A stretch of 64,000 nt of DNA. Source: Paraburkholderia phosphatilytica (GTDB lineage Bacteria; Pseudomonadota; Gammaproteobacteria; Burkholderiales; Burkholderiaceae). Below, piece by piece: positions 42,743 to 50,659 of the stretch. Position 1 is the stretch's first letter, and the number at the start of each line of letters is the position of its first letter. The DNA lies in NCBI RefSeq assembly GCF_003443895.1, contig NZ_QQOA01000019.1:62001-126000 (forward strand), given 5' to 3'. A program made the translations under genes and the position numbers. Under the pieces are notes generated by a model. The model saw nothing but the letters and a program-made list of their open reading frames with translations. It did not search any database and was not told the origin of the DNA.

Positions 42743-43870
42743 GTGCATTCCCATACGAGGCAGTTCATCGTCGCACTGGCCATCGGGCTGGCAGGCCTGC
42801 GGCTGTGCGCGCACGCCGCAGGATCCTCGTCAGCGGCTGACGCCCACGTTGACGACAGCGTGCGCCAGGTCGTAGCGAACGCCACCGCACACGACCTGCG
42901 GTGGTCCGGTCCGCGGACCGGACCCGCGGCGCGCGCGCATGCGACCGTGGCGATTGTCGCGGAAGATCTGCGCAACGGCGGTGTGCTCGGCGTCGCGCAG
43001 GGCGTGCGCGAAGCGGCTGGCGTGATCGGCTGGAAAACGCGAATAGTCGACGCCGGCGGAACGCCGGAAGGCCGCCGCAACGCGATCCAGTCGGCAATCG
43101 CGCAGAAGCCGGACGGCATCGTTCTGATCGGCATCGATGCGGCCAGCGTCCGCTCGCTGCTGGACCCGCTTTCGGATGGACAGGTTCCAGTGGTCGGCTG
43201 GCACGTCGCCGCCGAGGCCGGCGCGATGCACGACGGCCCCGTCGCGATGAATGTGTCGACCGATCCCATCGACGTGGCGCGTGTCACCGCGATGGCCGCG
43301 GTGGAGGCATCGGCAGGCCGCGCGCACGTGGTGATCTTCACCGACCGTACATTCGGCATTGCCCGCGCGAAGGCCGACGCGATGGCAAAGGTGATACGGG
43401 CCTGCAGCGGCTGCCGGCTGCTCGAAGTTCAAGACCTGCCAATCTCCGCGTGCCCGACGAAGATGGCGGCCGTGACGCGCGACCTGCTCGCGCGCTACGG
43501 CAGCGACTGGAACGTCGCGCTCGCGATCAACGACATCTATTTCGACTATGCCGCGCCGGAACTGACCCGGGCGGACATCCACAGCGGCAGCATCAGCATG
43601 CTCTCGGCGGGCGACGGTAGCGCGGCAGCGTTCCTGCGCATCGAAGCCGGCACGTTCCAGACGGGCACGGTGGCCGACCCGCTGAACATGCAGGGCTGGC
43701 AGCTCATCGACGAGCTGAACCGTCTGCTCGCGCATCAGCCCGTCACCGGCTATGTGGCTCCGGTGCACCTCGTCGACTCGGCCAACATCGCGTTCGATGG
43801 CGGCCCCGAAGGCAGGTACGACCCCGACAACGGCTATCGGAACGTCTACCGAAGCATCTGGAAACGGTAA
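42743..43870 (+). CDS. Periplasmic sugar-binding-type protein, GTG start
   Basis: A 375-residue protein of the periplasmic-binding type I family (ribose/LuxP/TorT-like). GGAGGAG precedes the GTG at 42743, and translation from there gives a signal peptide (HSHTRQFIVALAIGLAGLRL, then CAHA) and a two-lobed binding fold. Visible motifs are VAIVAEDLRNGGVLGVAQGV, QSAIAQKPDGIVLIGID, PVVGWHV and ALAINDIYFDYAAPEL. No ABC permease or ATPase is nearby. Instead, a transmembrane histidine kinase follows after 36 bp, so it is best read as a ligand sensor partner for that kinase. The ligand is unknown. Confidence 0.85.
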   Translation: MHSHTRQFIVALAIGLAGLRLCAHAAGSSSAADAHVDDSVRQVVANATAHDLRWSGPRTGPAARAHATVAIVAEDLRNGGVLGVAQGVREAAGVIGWKTRIVDAGGTPEGRRNAIQSAIAQKPDGIVLIGIDAASVRSLLDPLSDGQVPVVGWHVAAEAGAMHDGPVAMNVSTDPIDVARVTAMAAVEASAGRAHVVIFTDRTFGIARAKADAMAKVIRACSGCRLLEVQDLPISACPTKMAAVTRDLLARYGSDWNVALAINDIYFDYAAPELTRADIHSGSISMLSAGDGSAAAFLRIEAGTFQTGTVADPLNMQGWQLIDELNRLLAHQPVTGYVAPVHLVDSANIAFDGGPEGRYDPDNGYRNVYRSIWKR

Positions 43871-43906
43871 CGCATCGCCTGCGATTCCTTTCATGCACTC
43901 ATCGAC

Positions 43907-45673
43907 ATGATCCGTACCTTGCTGCCTCGCTCGCTGCGTCACCAGATGCTCGTCGCGGCGATCGTGCTTGCTGCGCTGATCGCGGGCGCCGGCGTGACCG
44001 CGCTGTATTCGCTGCGCGCGGTCACGGACGCGACGCGCTCGCTCGCGCAGGAGCAGCTGCTGCGCCTGCAGCAGGCGCAGGCGCTCGTCCAGCAGACGCT
44101 GCTCATCGAGCGCGAATCGGCACAGCTCGACAGCGCCGATTCGGTACGGACGATGAACGAGAACTATGCGGGTCTCGCGCGCGACCTCGCCGTGTTCGAC
44201 CAGCTAGCCGATCAGCTGGCCGCGTCGACCGACGATCCAGCCGTGCTCGATCTGCGCCAGTCGAGCCAGCTGCTGCGAAACGTCGCGAACGTGCTCGCGC
44301 AGCTGCGCGAAAGCGAACTGAGGGACCTGGAAGGGGGCCACGCGGCCGCGGCCTCCACGCAAACCGCGAGTCAAGCCACCACCCAGGCCGCGGCGACGCG
44401 CGCCGCCCTCCGTGCGCGTGCCCGCTCCAGCCAGCTTCGCAACGAGACCCGCATCGCAGCAGGCGAGATGGTCACCGCGGCACAACGCTGTTCCGCGCGC
44501 TACCGGCAGGACTTCCAGGACGCGGTGCAAACGCTCGCCGCGCACTCCGAACGCACCCAGCGCTGGATGGCGCTGCTGGTCGCGGCGAGTCTCGCATTCG
44601 CGTGGATTTTTATTCGTGTGTTTCTGGTCGGGTATGTGCTCGCGCGCCTGCAGCGCGTCAGCCAGCGGCTGCGGCTCGGCGACAGCCACGCCACGCCGCC
44701 GGCGGTGCACGGCGACGACGAGATCGCGCAGATGGCGGACGCCGTCGAAGCGTTCCAGCAGGACCGGCGCCAGCTCGCGCTCGCGCACGCGGAGCTGCAG
44801 CGTGAGCGCGCCCAGCAGGAGGCGCTGATTCACGAGCTGGCGCGGGCGCACGGCATGCTGGTCCATGCGGAGAAGATGGCTTCGATCGGTCAGCTTGCGG
44901 CCGGTGTCGCGCACGAGATCAACAATCCGATCAGCTACGTGACCGCCAATCTGGGCACGCTGCGAGGCTATGCGAACGATCTGCTCGACATGCTGCGGGC
45001 CTACGAGCAGCAGGAAGAAGACCTCTGCAGGTCGTCGCGCGACGCGCTCGTCAACCTGAAGAAGCAGCTGGACATCGACTATCTGCGCGAGGACGTCGGC
45101 ACGCTGCTGCACGAATCGATGGACGGTCTGCAACGCGTCAGGGCCATCGTGCAAGGTCTGAAAGACTTCGCGCACGTCGACGCGACGGAAAGGCAGCTCG
45201 CGAATCTTCAGGACAACCTGGAGGGCGCGATCAGGATCGTCGGCAGCGAGTTGCGGCACAAGGCCGAACTCGTACGGGAGTATCTGCCGGTTCCGGAGAT
45301 CGAGTGCATACCGTCGCAGCTGAACCAGGTGTTCATGAACCTGCTCGTCAACGCCGTGCAGGCGATCGACGGTCACGGCCGCATCACGCTGCGCACCGGG
45401 CACGAGGACGGCAACGTGTGGGTCGAGGTGGAAGACACCGGCAGCGGCATCGCGCGGGAACACCTCGCGCGGATCTTCGATCCGTTCTTCACGACCAAGC
45501 CGGTGGGGCTCGGCACGGGCCTCGGGCTGTCGATCTCGTACGGCATCGTCACGCATCACGGCGGCACGATCCAGGTGACGAGCGAACCGGGCCAGGGCGC
45601 CTGTTTCCGGGTTCTGCTGCCGATCGGCTGCCCGGCCGCGACGGCCACGCAACGGCCTGTCGTCACGCACTGA
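43907..45673 (+). CDS. Membrane sensor histidine kinase
   Basis: A 588-residue kinase. TM1 (about residues 12-34) and TM2 (about 220-244) flank a periplasmic helical domain of about 185 residues containing an Ala/Thr-rich stretch (HAAAASTQTASQATTQAAAT). A HAMP-like linker, coiled coil, His336 in QLAAGVAHEINNPISYV, and an HATPase domain (NLLVNAVQAI, VEDTGSGIA, GTGLGLSISYGIV) follow. The transmitter is similar to that of the PAS kinase across the divergent gap. It probably receives its signal from the periplasmic binding protein encoded upstream and phosphorylates the receiver-GGDEF-EAL protein downstream. Confidence 0.93.
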   Translation: MIRTLLPRSLRHQMLVAAIVLAALIAGAGVTALYSLRAVTDATRSLAQEQLLRLQQAQALVQQTLLIERESAQLDSADSVRTMNENYAGLARDLAVFDQLADQLAASTDDPAVLDLRQSSQLLRNVANVLAQLRESELRDLEGGHAAAASTQTASQATTQAAATRAALRARARSSQLRNETRIAAGEMVTAAQRCSARYRQDFQDAVQTLAAHSERTQRWMALLVAASLAFAWIFIRVFLVGYVLARLQRVSQRLRLGDSHATPPAVHGDDEIAQMADAVEAFQQDRRQLALAHAELQRERAQQEALIHELARAHGMLVHAEKMASIGQLAAGVAHEINNPISYVTANLGTLRGYANDLLDMLRAYEQQEEDLCRSSRDALVNLKKQLDIDYLREDVGTLLHESMDGLQRVRAIVQGLKDFAHVDATERQLANLQDNLEGAIRIVGSELRHKAELVREYLPVPEIECIPSQLNQVFMNLLVNAVQAIDGHGRITLRTGHEDGNVWVEVEDTGSGIAREHLARIFDPFFTTKPVGLGTGLGLSISYGIVTHHGGTIQVTSEPGQGACFRVLLPIGCPAATATQRPVVTH

Positions 45674-45798
45674 CCGGACCGCCGGCGCGTATGCGCTGAG
45701 CCTGGCGCCAGAGGCTCGCGTTTCTCCTCATACGATACCCGTCGCTCGCGGACGTTATACATGAGGGATACCGCCGAGACAGGGACAGAGGCTGACGA

Positions 45799-47643
45799 AT
45801 GAACCCGACCGCAAGCCTGGATGCCGCCATCGAGCAGCCCGCGACATGCTCGCTCCTGCCAGTCGTGCTGCTCGTGGATGACGAACCTGGCGTGCTGTCG
45901 TCGCTCAGGCGCGTGCTGAGGGCGCATCCCTACCGCGTGATCGCGGCCGACAGCGGCGCGGCTGCACTCGAGATACTCGAAACAACGACAGTCGATCTCG
46001 TCATCTCGGACATGCGGATGCCGCACATGAGCGGCGCCGACCTGCTCGCGCGGGTGCGTGCCCTGTATCCGGAGACCATGCGGATCCTGCTCACCGGCTA
46101 TGCGGAAATCGACGCGGTCGTGCGAGCGATCAACGAGGCCGCGGTGTTCCGCTATCTGAACAAGCCGTGGGACGAGCACGACCTGCTGTCGAGCATCGGT
46201 CAGGCACTCGAACACAAGCGCCTCGCCAGCGAAACCGCGCGGCTGACTGCCATCACCCGGGCGCAGAACGACGAACTTCGCGAACTGAACAGCATGCTCG
46301 AAGCGTCGCTCGGCCAGCGCACGGCCGACGTGAAACGCCTCGAGCGGCATGACCGCCTGACCGGGCTGTACAACCGAGACTCGCTCACGGGCCGCATCGA
46401 GTCGACCTTGGGCAACGTGCAGAGCGGCAGGTGCGCCGCCGCGGTCCTCGTCGTCAGCCTGAACCGCTTCAAGGCGGTCAACGAACTGTGCGGCCACCAG
46501 TTCGGCGATCTGGTGCTGCTCGAAGTGGCGCGCCGCCTGAGCGTGGCCGTGCGAAGCGGCGACGCGGTTGCGCGCCTGTCGGGCGACGAATTCGCGATCG
46601 TGGCGACGTTCGACCGCAGAGCCTACGCCGACGCCGCGGCACGCCTTGCGGCGCGACTGCTCGAAGAGATTCGAGAGCCTGTCAAGGTGCGGGATAAATA
46701 CGTGAGCCTCGACGCCGCGATCGGCGTCGCGCTGATGCCGTCGGACTGCGAAGACGCGGGCGAGCTGCTTCGCGCAGCCGACGTTGCAATGAGCGAGGCC
46801 AAACGCGAATCCCCGGGCGGCTTCCGCTTCTTCGAAAACCGCATGCACGAAATGCTGCGAGAAACGGCGGCCCTGGAGAGCGGACTCAGAAGCGCGATCG
46901 AGACCGCAGCCATCGTTCCGCACTATCAGCCCTTGATCGATATCCAGGCAGACCGGATCTTCGGCTTCGAGATACTCGCGCGCTGGCACGATCCCGAGCG
47001 CGGCTGGATTTCGCCAGAGCGGTTCATTCCTGTCGCGGAACACCTCGGGCTCATCCAGCGTCTGTCGGAAAACCTGCTGCGCCGCGCATGCCGGGACGCC
47101 GCGAAGTGGCCCGGCGAAGCCGTCTCGCTCGCACTGAATATCTCGCCAGCCCAGTTGGGCGATCGCGAGCTTCCGGAGCGGTTGCTCACCGCGCTGCGCG
47201 AAGAGGGCTTCCCGGCCGCACGGCTCGAAATCGAAATCACCGAGACGGCGCTCGTCGGCGATTTCGACGCAGCGCGAACCGTCCTGCAGGCATTGCGGCT
47301 GGCCGGAATGAGGATCGCGCTGGACGATTTCGGCACGGGGTATTCGAGCCTCTATTACCTGCGGGAACTCCGGTTCGACAAGCTCAAGATCGACCGGTCC
47401 TTTGTCCAGTCGATGCGGACCAACCGCGACAGCGAGCGGATCGTCGACGCGGTACTCGCTCTCGCGCGCAGCCTGGGCATGCAGGCAGTGGCGGAAGGCA
47501 TCGAGGACGAGCTGTGTCTCGATCGGCTGCGGGTCAAAGGTTGCATGTTCGGGCAGGGTTTTCATCTCGGTCGCCCGATGGGTGCGAAGGACGCAGGCGC
47601 GCTGCTTGCCACCGGCTGGCAGCGCGGCGCGCACGGCCGCTAG
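45799..47643 (+). CDS. Response regulator with GGDEF and EAL domains
   Basis: A 614-residue protein. The receiver is intact (DD 27-28, D71, T99, K122). The GGDEF domain (about 185-345) has SGDEF at 261-265 and lacks the metal-binding Asp (VVSLNRFKAVNE instead of a DxDxFKxIND form), so cyclase activity is doubtful. The EAL domain (about 360-605) keeps the main catalytic features, with EIL for EAL (391-393), LNISPAQL, EITETAL, DDFGTGYSSL, KIDRSFV and AVAEGIED; it should hydrolyse c-di-GMP. GAGG lies 8 nt before the ATG. It lies 125 bp after the kinase gene and may have its own promoter. Confidence 0.93.
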   Translation: MNPTASLDAAIEQPATCSLLPVVLLVDDEPGVLSSLRRVLRAHPYRVIAADSGAAALEILETTTVDLVISDMRMPHMSGADLLARVRALYPETMRILLTGYAEIDAVVRAINEAAVFRYLNKPWDEHDLLSSIGQALEHKRLASETARLTAITRAQNDELRELNSMLEASLGQRTADVKRLERHDRLTGLYNRDSLTGRIESTLGNVQSGRCAAAVLVVSLNRFKAVNELCGHQFGDLVLLEVARRLSVAVRSGDAVARLSGDEFAIVATFDRRAYADAAARLAARLLEEIREPVKVRDKYVSLDAAIGVALMPSDCEDAGELLRAADVAMSEAKRESPGGFRFFENRMHEMLRETAALESGLRSAIETAAIVPHYQPLIDIQADRIFGFEILARWHDPERGWISPERFIPVAEHLGLIQRLSENLLRRACRDAAKWPGEAVSLALNISPAQLGDRELPERLLTALREEGFPAARLEIEITETALVGDFDAARTVLQALRLAGMRIALDDFGTGYSSLYYLRELRFDKLKIDRSFVQSMRTNRDSERIVDAVLALARSLGMQAVAEGIEDELCLDRLRVKGCMFGQGFHLGRPMGAKDAGALLATGWQRGAHGR

Positions 47644-47755
47644 TGTCCGATGCCGGCCACGGCGTTCCGCTTTTTGTCCGGTTACGTGAACAGCAGATGC
47701 GGGTGAATGACCTGATCGATCATGTCGGCAAACATATAAACCGGACCCGCGCTGG

Positions 47756-48130
47756 ATGCCCCCTGCGTCCTTCGAGTATCTCGAGGACAATGACTTCTCG
47801 TGGGTGCCGCAATATCAGATATCTGGCAGCATCCAGTACAAGGACGGCATCGTTGTCAAAGCGCCAACCAGGTATGTGACCATGGGCCTCGCTGAAATCG
47901 TGACGCTGAACAGTGTCGGCCAGCTCGGCGCCCCGTCTACGGGCGGCAAGTCTACTGCGATCAACCTGTTGAACGAGTACGGCCCGATCCATCCTGGCAT
48001 TTCGCAGGTGGGCACCGGGGTAGACGGCGAGATCATCAGCACACTGATTTACGCTGCTCCGCAACCCATGGTCAAGGGTCCGGGAGACTTCACCACGATC
48101 GAGAAAGTGCTCGTGCGGTTCGAACAGTAG
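47756..48130 (+). CDS. Hypothetical protein, possibly 5'-truncated
   Basis: A 124-residue open frame with coding-like codon use (mostly G/C third positions) and a plausible soluble composition (SWVPQYQISGSIQYKDGIVV, VNS-type beta-rich segments). I do not recognise it. No ribosome site precedes the ATG at 47756, and the frame remains open upstream to a TGA at 47708-47710 without another good start. It could be the C-terminal remnant of a longer gene or have a non-canonical start. It lies alone between the GGDEF-EAL gene and a gene-poor stretch. Confidence 0.4.
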   Translation: MPPASFEYLEDNDFSWVPQYQISGSIQYKDGIVVKAPTRYVTMGLAEIVTLNSVGQLGAPSTGGKSTAINLLNEYGPIHPGISQVGTGVDGEIISTLIYAAPQPMVKGPGDFTTIEKVLVRFEQ

Positions 48131-48664
48131 ATCGAGACGTCCACAATTTTTCGAGCACCCGGTCCCGCAGCATGGAGCTCGATCTCACGTTCGCCAAATC
48201 GCAGGCGCGGGTCTGTGACGGAGGAGAGTGGAGGAAACCTTGATGGATCCGTGCAGGATCGGGAGAGACATTACTGGATACCCGGCTTGTAGCGTTCCTG
48301 TTCGGGGCACGTGGTCCTGCCTGTGATCCGGAACGCCGATTTCCGGGCAAGTCAGCCAACTCACACGTCAACGGCGTCCGATGATGGATCAGATCCACCA
48401 GCCCGGGTTCGAGCCCGGCCCGAGGCAACCGGATCCTGCTCGGTCGGGCGCCGACATCCTGCCACGTCGACGCCTTGAGCGTGCCGGCCGGCATTACCAG
48501 CCTCGGGCTCACGGCTCAAAGCTGGCAATGCCTCATGAAGGCAGCAAGGGCGAAGTCGGTGGAGTCAACCGCAAGCCGCAATTCCGGTTCTTGACGCGCC
48601 AGCACAAAGGCAACCGGCCACAGCCTTCAACGTTCAGCGGTACAGCCGCATGGCGGCAGCGGAC
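48131..48664. other. Gene-poor stretch
   Basis: A 534-bp region with no gene I can support on either strand. A good ribosome-like site (GGAGGAAACC near 48230) precedes an ATG at 48243, but that frame closes after 27 codons. With the orphan frame to the left and the XRE pair to the right, it looks like eroded accessory DNA. No insertion sequence ends or long repeats are visible. Confidence 0.4.
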
Positions 48665-48985
48665 CTATCGCCCTTTCGATTCGGCAAACGCCTCGATGAG
48701 CGCGAGGAGCGCTTCGCGTTCATGTGCCTCGAGTCGCCGGAAACCGGCAACAACCCGCCGTTCTTCCTCACTCTGCAGACAGGCCGCCTCTTCGCCGGTA
48801 AGAAGGTAGTAGACGTCCACGCCCGCGTCCGCGAGCGCTCCCAGATAGTCCGAGTTCGGCCGCCTCATGCCTTTTTCATACTGAAACTGCGCGTGCTGTT
48901 TCACCCCGCCCAATACCGCGAACTCAGACTGGCTCAGGCCCAGACGCAATCTCTCGCTCTTCAGGCGTTCCCCGAACACATCCAT
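48665..48985 (-). CDS. XRE-family helix-turn-helix regulator
   Basis: A 106-residue regulator with an N-terminal HTH_XRE domain (RLKSERLRLGLSQSEFAVLGGVKQHAQFQYEKG; recognition helix within SEFAVLGGVKQHAQFQYE) and a helical C-terminal tail. The ATG at 48985 has GTGGAG upstream at about 11 nt; a TTG eight codons earlier is also in frame. The ATG abuts an inverted repeat, TTGATAT...ATATCAA, that is a likely autoregulatory site and also overlaps the -35 of the divergent gene pair. Confidence 0.85.
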   Translation of the reverse strand: MDVFGERLKSERLRLGLSQSEFAVLGGVKQHAQFQYEKGMRRPNSDYLGALADAGVDVYYLLTGEEAACLQSEEERRVVAGFRRLEAHEREALLALIEAFAESKGR

Positions 48986-49017
48986 TTGATATAATTCTCC
49001 ACTTGACAAAATATCAA
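48986..49017. promoter_or_regulatory. Inverted repeat, putative XRE operator
   Basis: TTGATAT (48986-48992) and ATATCAA (49011-49017) form a perfect 7-bp inverted repeat with 18 bp between. It lies directly upstream of the XRE start codon and covers the -35 element of the plus-strand promoter, so binding could control both directions. Confidence 0.5.
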
Positions 49018-49030
49018 ACGACTATAAAAT
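49003..49030 (+). promoter_or_regulatory. Promoter for the paralogue pair
   Basis: TTGACA at 49003-49008 matches the sigma-70 -35 consensus. TAAAAT at 49025-49030 is a 5/6 match to the -10, spaced 16 bp. The first gene starts at 49119. Confidence 0.5.
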
Positions 49031-49118
49031 CACCGGTGAAGGCGTCGGATTGACAGTCTCGACAGCCCAACTGCCTGCACGGCGCCCGCCAACGCAGATC
49101 GCTTCCCGGAGGTTCACC

Positions 49119-49532
49119 ATGACGGTCAACTACCAGATCCAGGGCGCGCTGCCCGTTCGCGCCGACTTCAGGCACGTTCACGCGAGAAAGTTCGCCGAGA
49201 GCATCGCCAATCCGGCCGAGGTCTACTTTGCAACCGACGACGTTACCCATTCACTCGTCCTCCGCATACGTGGCGCGCTTGCCGCCGACGACGAACAGGT
49301 GGTCGAAGACGCGCTGGGGCGCTTCGCCAGCAGATGGGCGAGTGCCGGCGCGATATTCAGCCGCATTCGTTACGGCGAACCGTCATTCTTCGCTCTCGGC
49401 CCTCCGGATCATGTCAGGCTGCTTGCCAGACTGCGCGACCTGCCCGGACGGCAGCTGCCGCGCACAGGCGCGCCCCGTTCGTCAGCACGCAGTGCCCGGC
49501 ACCAGTCTGATCGTAGCCGGCTCAACGATTAA
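49119..49532 (+). CDS. Small protein of unknown family, first of a tandem paralogous pair
   Basis: A 137-residue protein translated from an ATG 6 nt after GGAGG. I do not recognise a named domain. It aligns with the next gene product along about 95 residues: YQIQG/YVLSG at the N-terminus, AEVYFATDDVTHSLVLRIRGAL against AEVYLSHDKVSNTIALRIAGTI, then ALGRFASRW against RIERFAEEH. The pattern is an alternating beta/helix domain followed by a basic, disordered C-terminus (RSSARSARHQSDRSRLND). It is divergent from an XRE regulator and probably controlled by it. Confidence 0.75.
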   Translation: MTVNYQIQGALPVRADFRHVHARKFAESIANPAEVYFATDDVTHSLVLRIRGALAADDEQVVEDALGRFASRWASAGAIFSRIRYGEPSFFALGPPDHVRLLARLRDLPGRQLPRTGAPRSSARSARHQSDRSRLND

Positions 49533-49577
49533 CGCAGAAGGCTATCCGATCTGCATCAGCATGAACCGGAGCTCCTG

Positions 49578-50036
49578 ATGGAAAAATGTCCCTACGTCCT
49601 GTCGGGTTCGATGTGCGTGCAGGACGACATTGAACCGGAAGATATCGAAAGCGTGTCGCGGCATCTGAACGGCATCGCTGAAGTATATCTGTCGCACGAC
49701 AAGGTTTCGAACACCATCGCACTACGTATCGCGGGCACCATCTTTCGGGACGATGTTCGGGTGATCGAGAAGCGCATCGAGCGATTCGCCGAGGAGCATG
49801 GCACAACAGGAACCATTCTGCGCAGCGACTGGAACGGTACGGCAGACTGGCTGATGGTTGGACTGAACTGGCAGGTCCAGTGTCTCATGCGGCTTGGAGC
49901 GGTGCAGGAGCAGCTCGGCAGACTGATGCAGCCGGATACCGATTTTCTCGTGAAACTCGAGCCGCCTGAAGCGGACATCACCTCCCGCAGCCGGACGCTG
50001 GTTTCCGTCGCGCTCGATACACCTGGATACCCCTGA
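49578..50036 (+). CDS. Small protein of unknown family, second of the tandem pair
   Basis: A 152-residue protein, paralogue of the preceding product. Shared features are YVLSGSM, AEVYLSHDKVSNTIALRIAGT, a helix with alternating charges (VIEKRIERFAEEH) and a tryptophan-containing segment (SDWNGTADWLMVGL). Its C-terminus differs and continues with LMRLGAVQEQLGRLMQPD. GGAG lies about 7 nt before the ATG, and the gap to the first gene is 45 bp, so the two probably share a transcript. No signal peptide or membrane helix is seen. Function unknown. Confidence 0.75.
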   Translation: MEKCPYVLSGSMCVQDDIEPEDIESVSRHLNGIAEVYLSHDKVSNTIALRIAGTIFRDDVRVIEKRIERFAEEHGTTGTILRSDWNGTADWLMVGLNWQVQCLMRLGAVQEQLGRLMQPDTDFLVKLEPPEADITSRSRTLVSVALDTPGYP

Positions 50037-50181
50037 GCAGTCCTCAATACCCCTGCCCACCATGCCCGCGATGGCCCCTCCGGGAAAGTTTAACGGAGGC
50101 GCTACGCCTGCGGCTGCCAGCATCTCACCTCCGCAACCATGCGGCAATCCGGCCTCGTGCGAGACAACCAGGGTTGCAGTC

Positions 50182-50213
50182 CTCATGGCGGGCGCATCAG
50201 CGCCCGCCATGAG
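50182..50213. terminator. Strong hairpin with perfect 14-bp stem
   Basis: CTCATGGCGGGCGC (50182-50195) and GCGCCCGCCATGAG (50200-50213) form a perfect stem around ATCA. The right arm lies in the last codons of the minus-strand gene, whose stop falls in the loop. No T-run follows on either strand, so it may act as a bidirectional or Rho-aided terminator or an mRNA 3' stabiliser between the convergent genes. Confidence 0.5.
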
Positions 50214-50580
50214 ACCAGCTCGCCACCGTCAACCGCTCCACCGCTGCGATGTATTGAGCCTGCGACGTTGCGGCATCGTTCTTCTGGTCGGACTTCAGGA
50301 TGTCAAACAGGTACTCTGCGACGACCGAGCCGATCGCATGGACAGCATCGTGCCGCGTGAGTCCCCCGCTCCTGAGGCGCTCCATCGCCCGCACCACAGG
50401 CTCAAGCCCGAGGGCAATCTGGTTTTCGACAACCGCATGCAATGCGGCGTGCATCGTGACGCTGGGGAGACTGATTCGCGCGAATCGATGCCAAGTCTCG
50501 ATGAGCAGGATCCGCTCATGCTCGTCAAGCTCAAGCCATGCTTCGGGCTCAGGCGCCCGCTCGGGGTTGTACGTATCCAT
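50197..50580 (-). CDS. Small conserved-type helical protein, DUF1841-like
   Basis: A 127-residue, mostly helical protein. The segment SLPSVTMHAALHAVVENQIALGLEPVVRAMERLRSGGLTRHDAVHAIGSVVAEYLFDIL (about residues 40-98) recalls DUF1841 proteins in its LHxxVExQI and RHxAxHAIxxxxxE patterns, but I cannot confirm membership. The ATG at 50580 is preferred to the TTG one codon earlier. It is convergent with the paralogue pair and ends within a strong hairpin. Function unknown. Confidence 0.7.
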   Translation of the reverse strand: MDTYNPERAPEPEAWLELDEHERILLIETWHRFARISLPSVTMHAALHAVVENQIALGLEPVVRAMERLRSGGLTRHDAVHAIGSVVAEYLFDILKSDQKNDAATSQAQYIAAVERLTVASWSHGGR

Positions 50581-50659
50581 CAATCCAGTCCGTCCTGCCT
50601 TACGCTCATCGCAAGAACGCCTGCTGGCACCGGATCACGTCACCTCGACCGGAAGGCGC

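Noticed and set aside
48401..48420. tRNA-like T-arm (GGGTTCGAGCCC)
   Set aside because: Pairing of the T-stem fails at two of five positions and no acceptor stem, anticodon arm or CCA context can be built around it.
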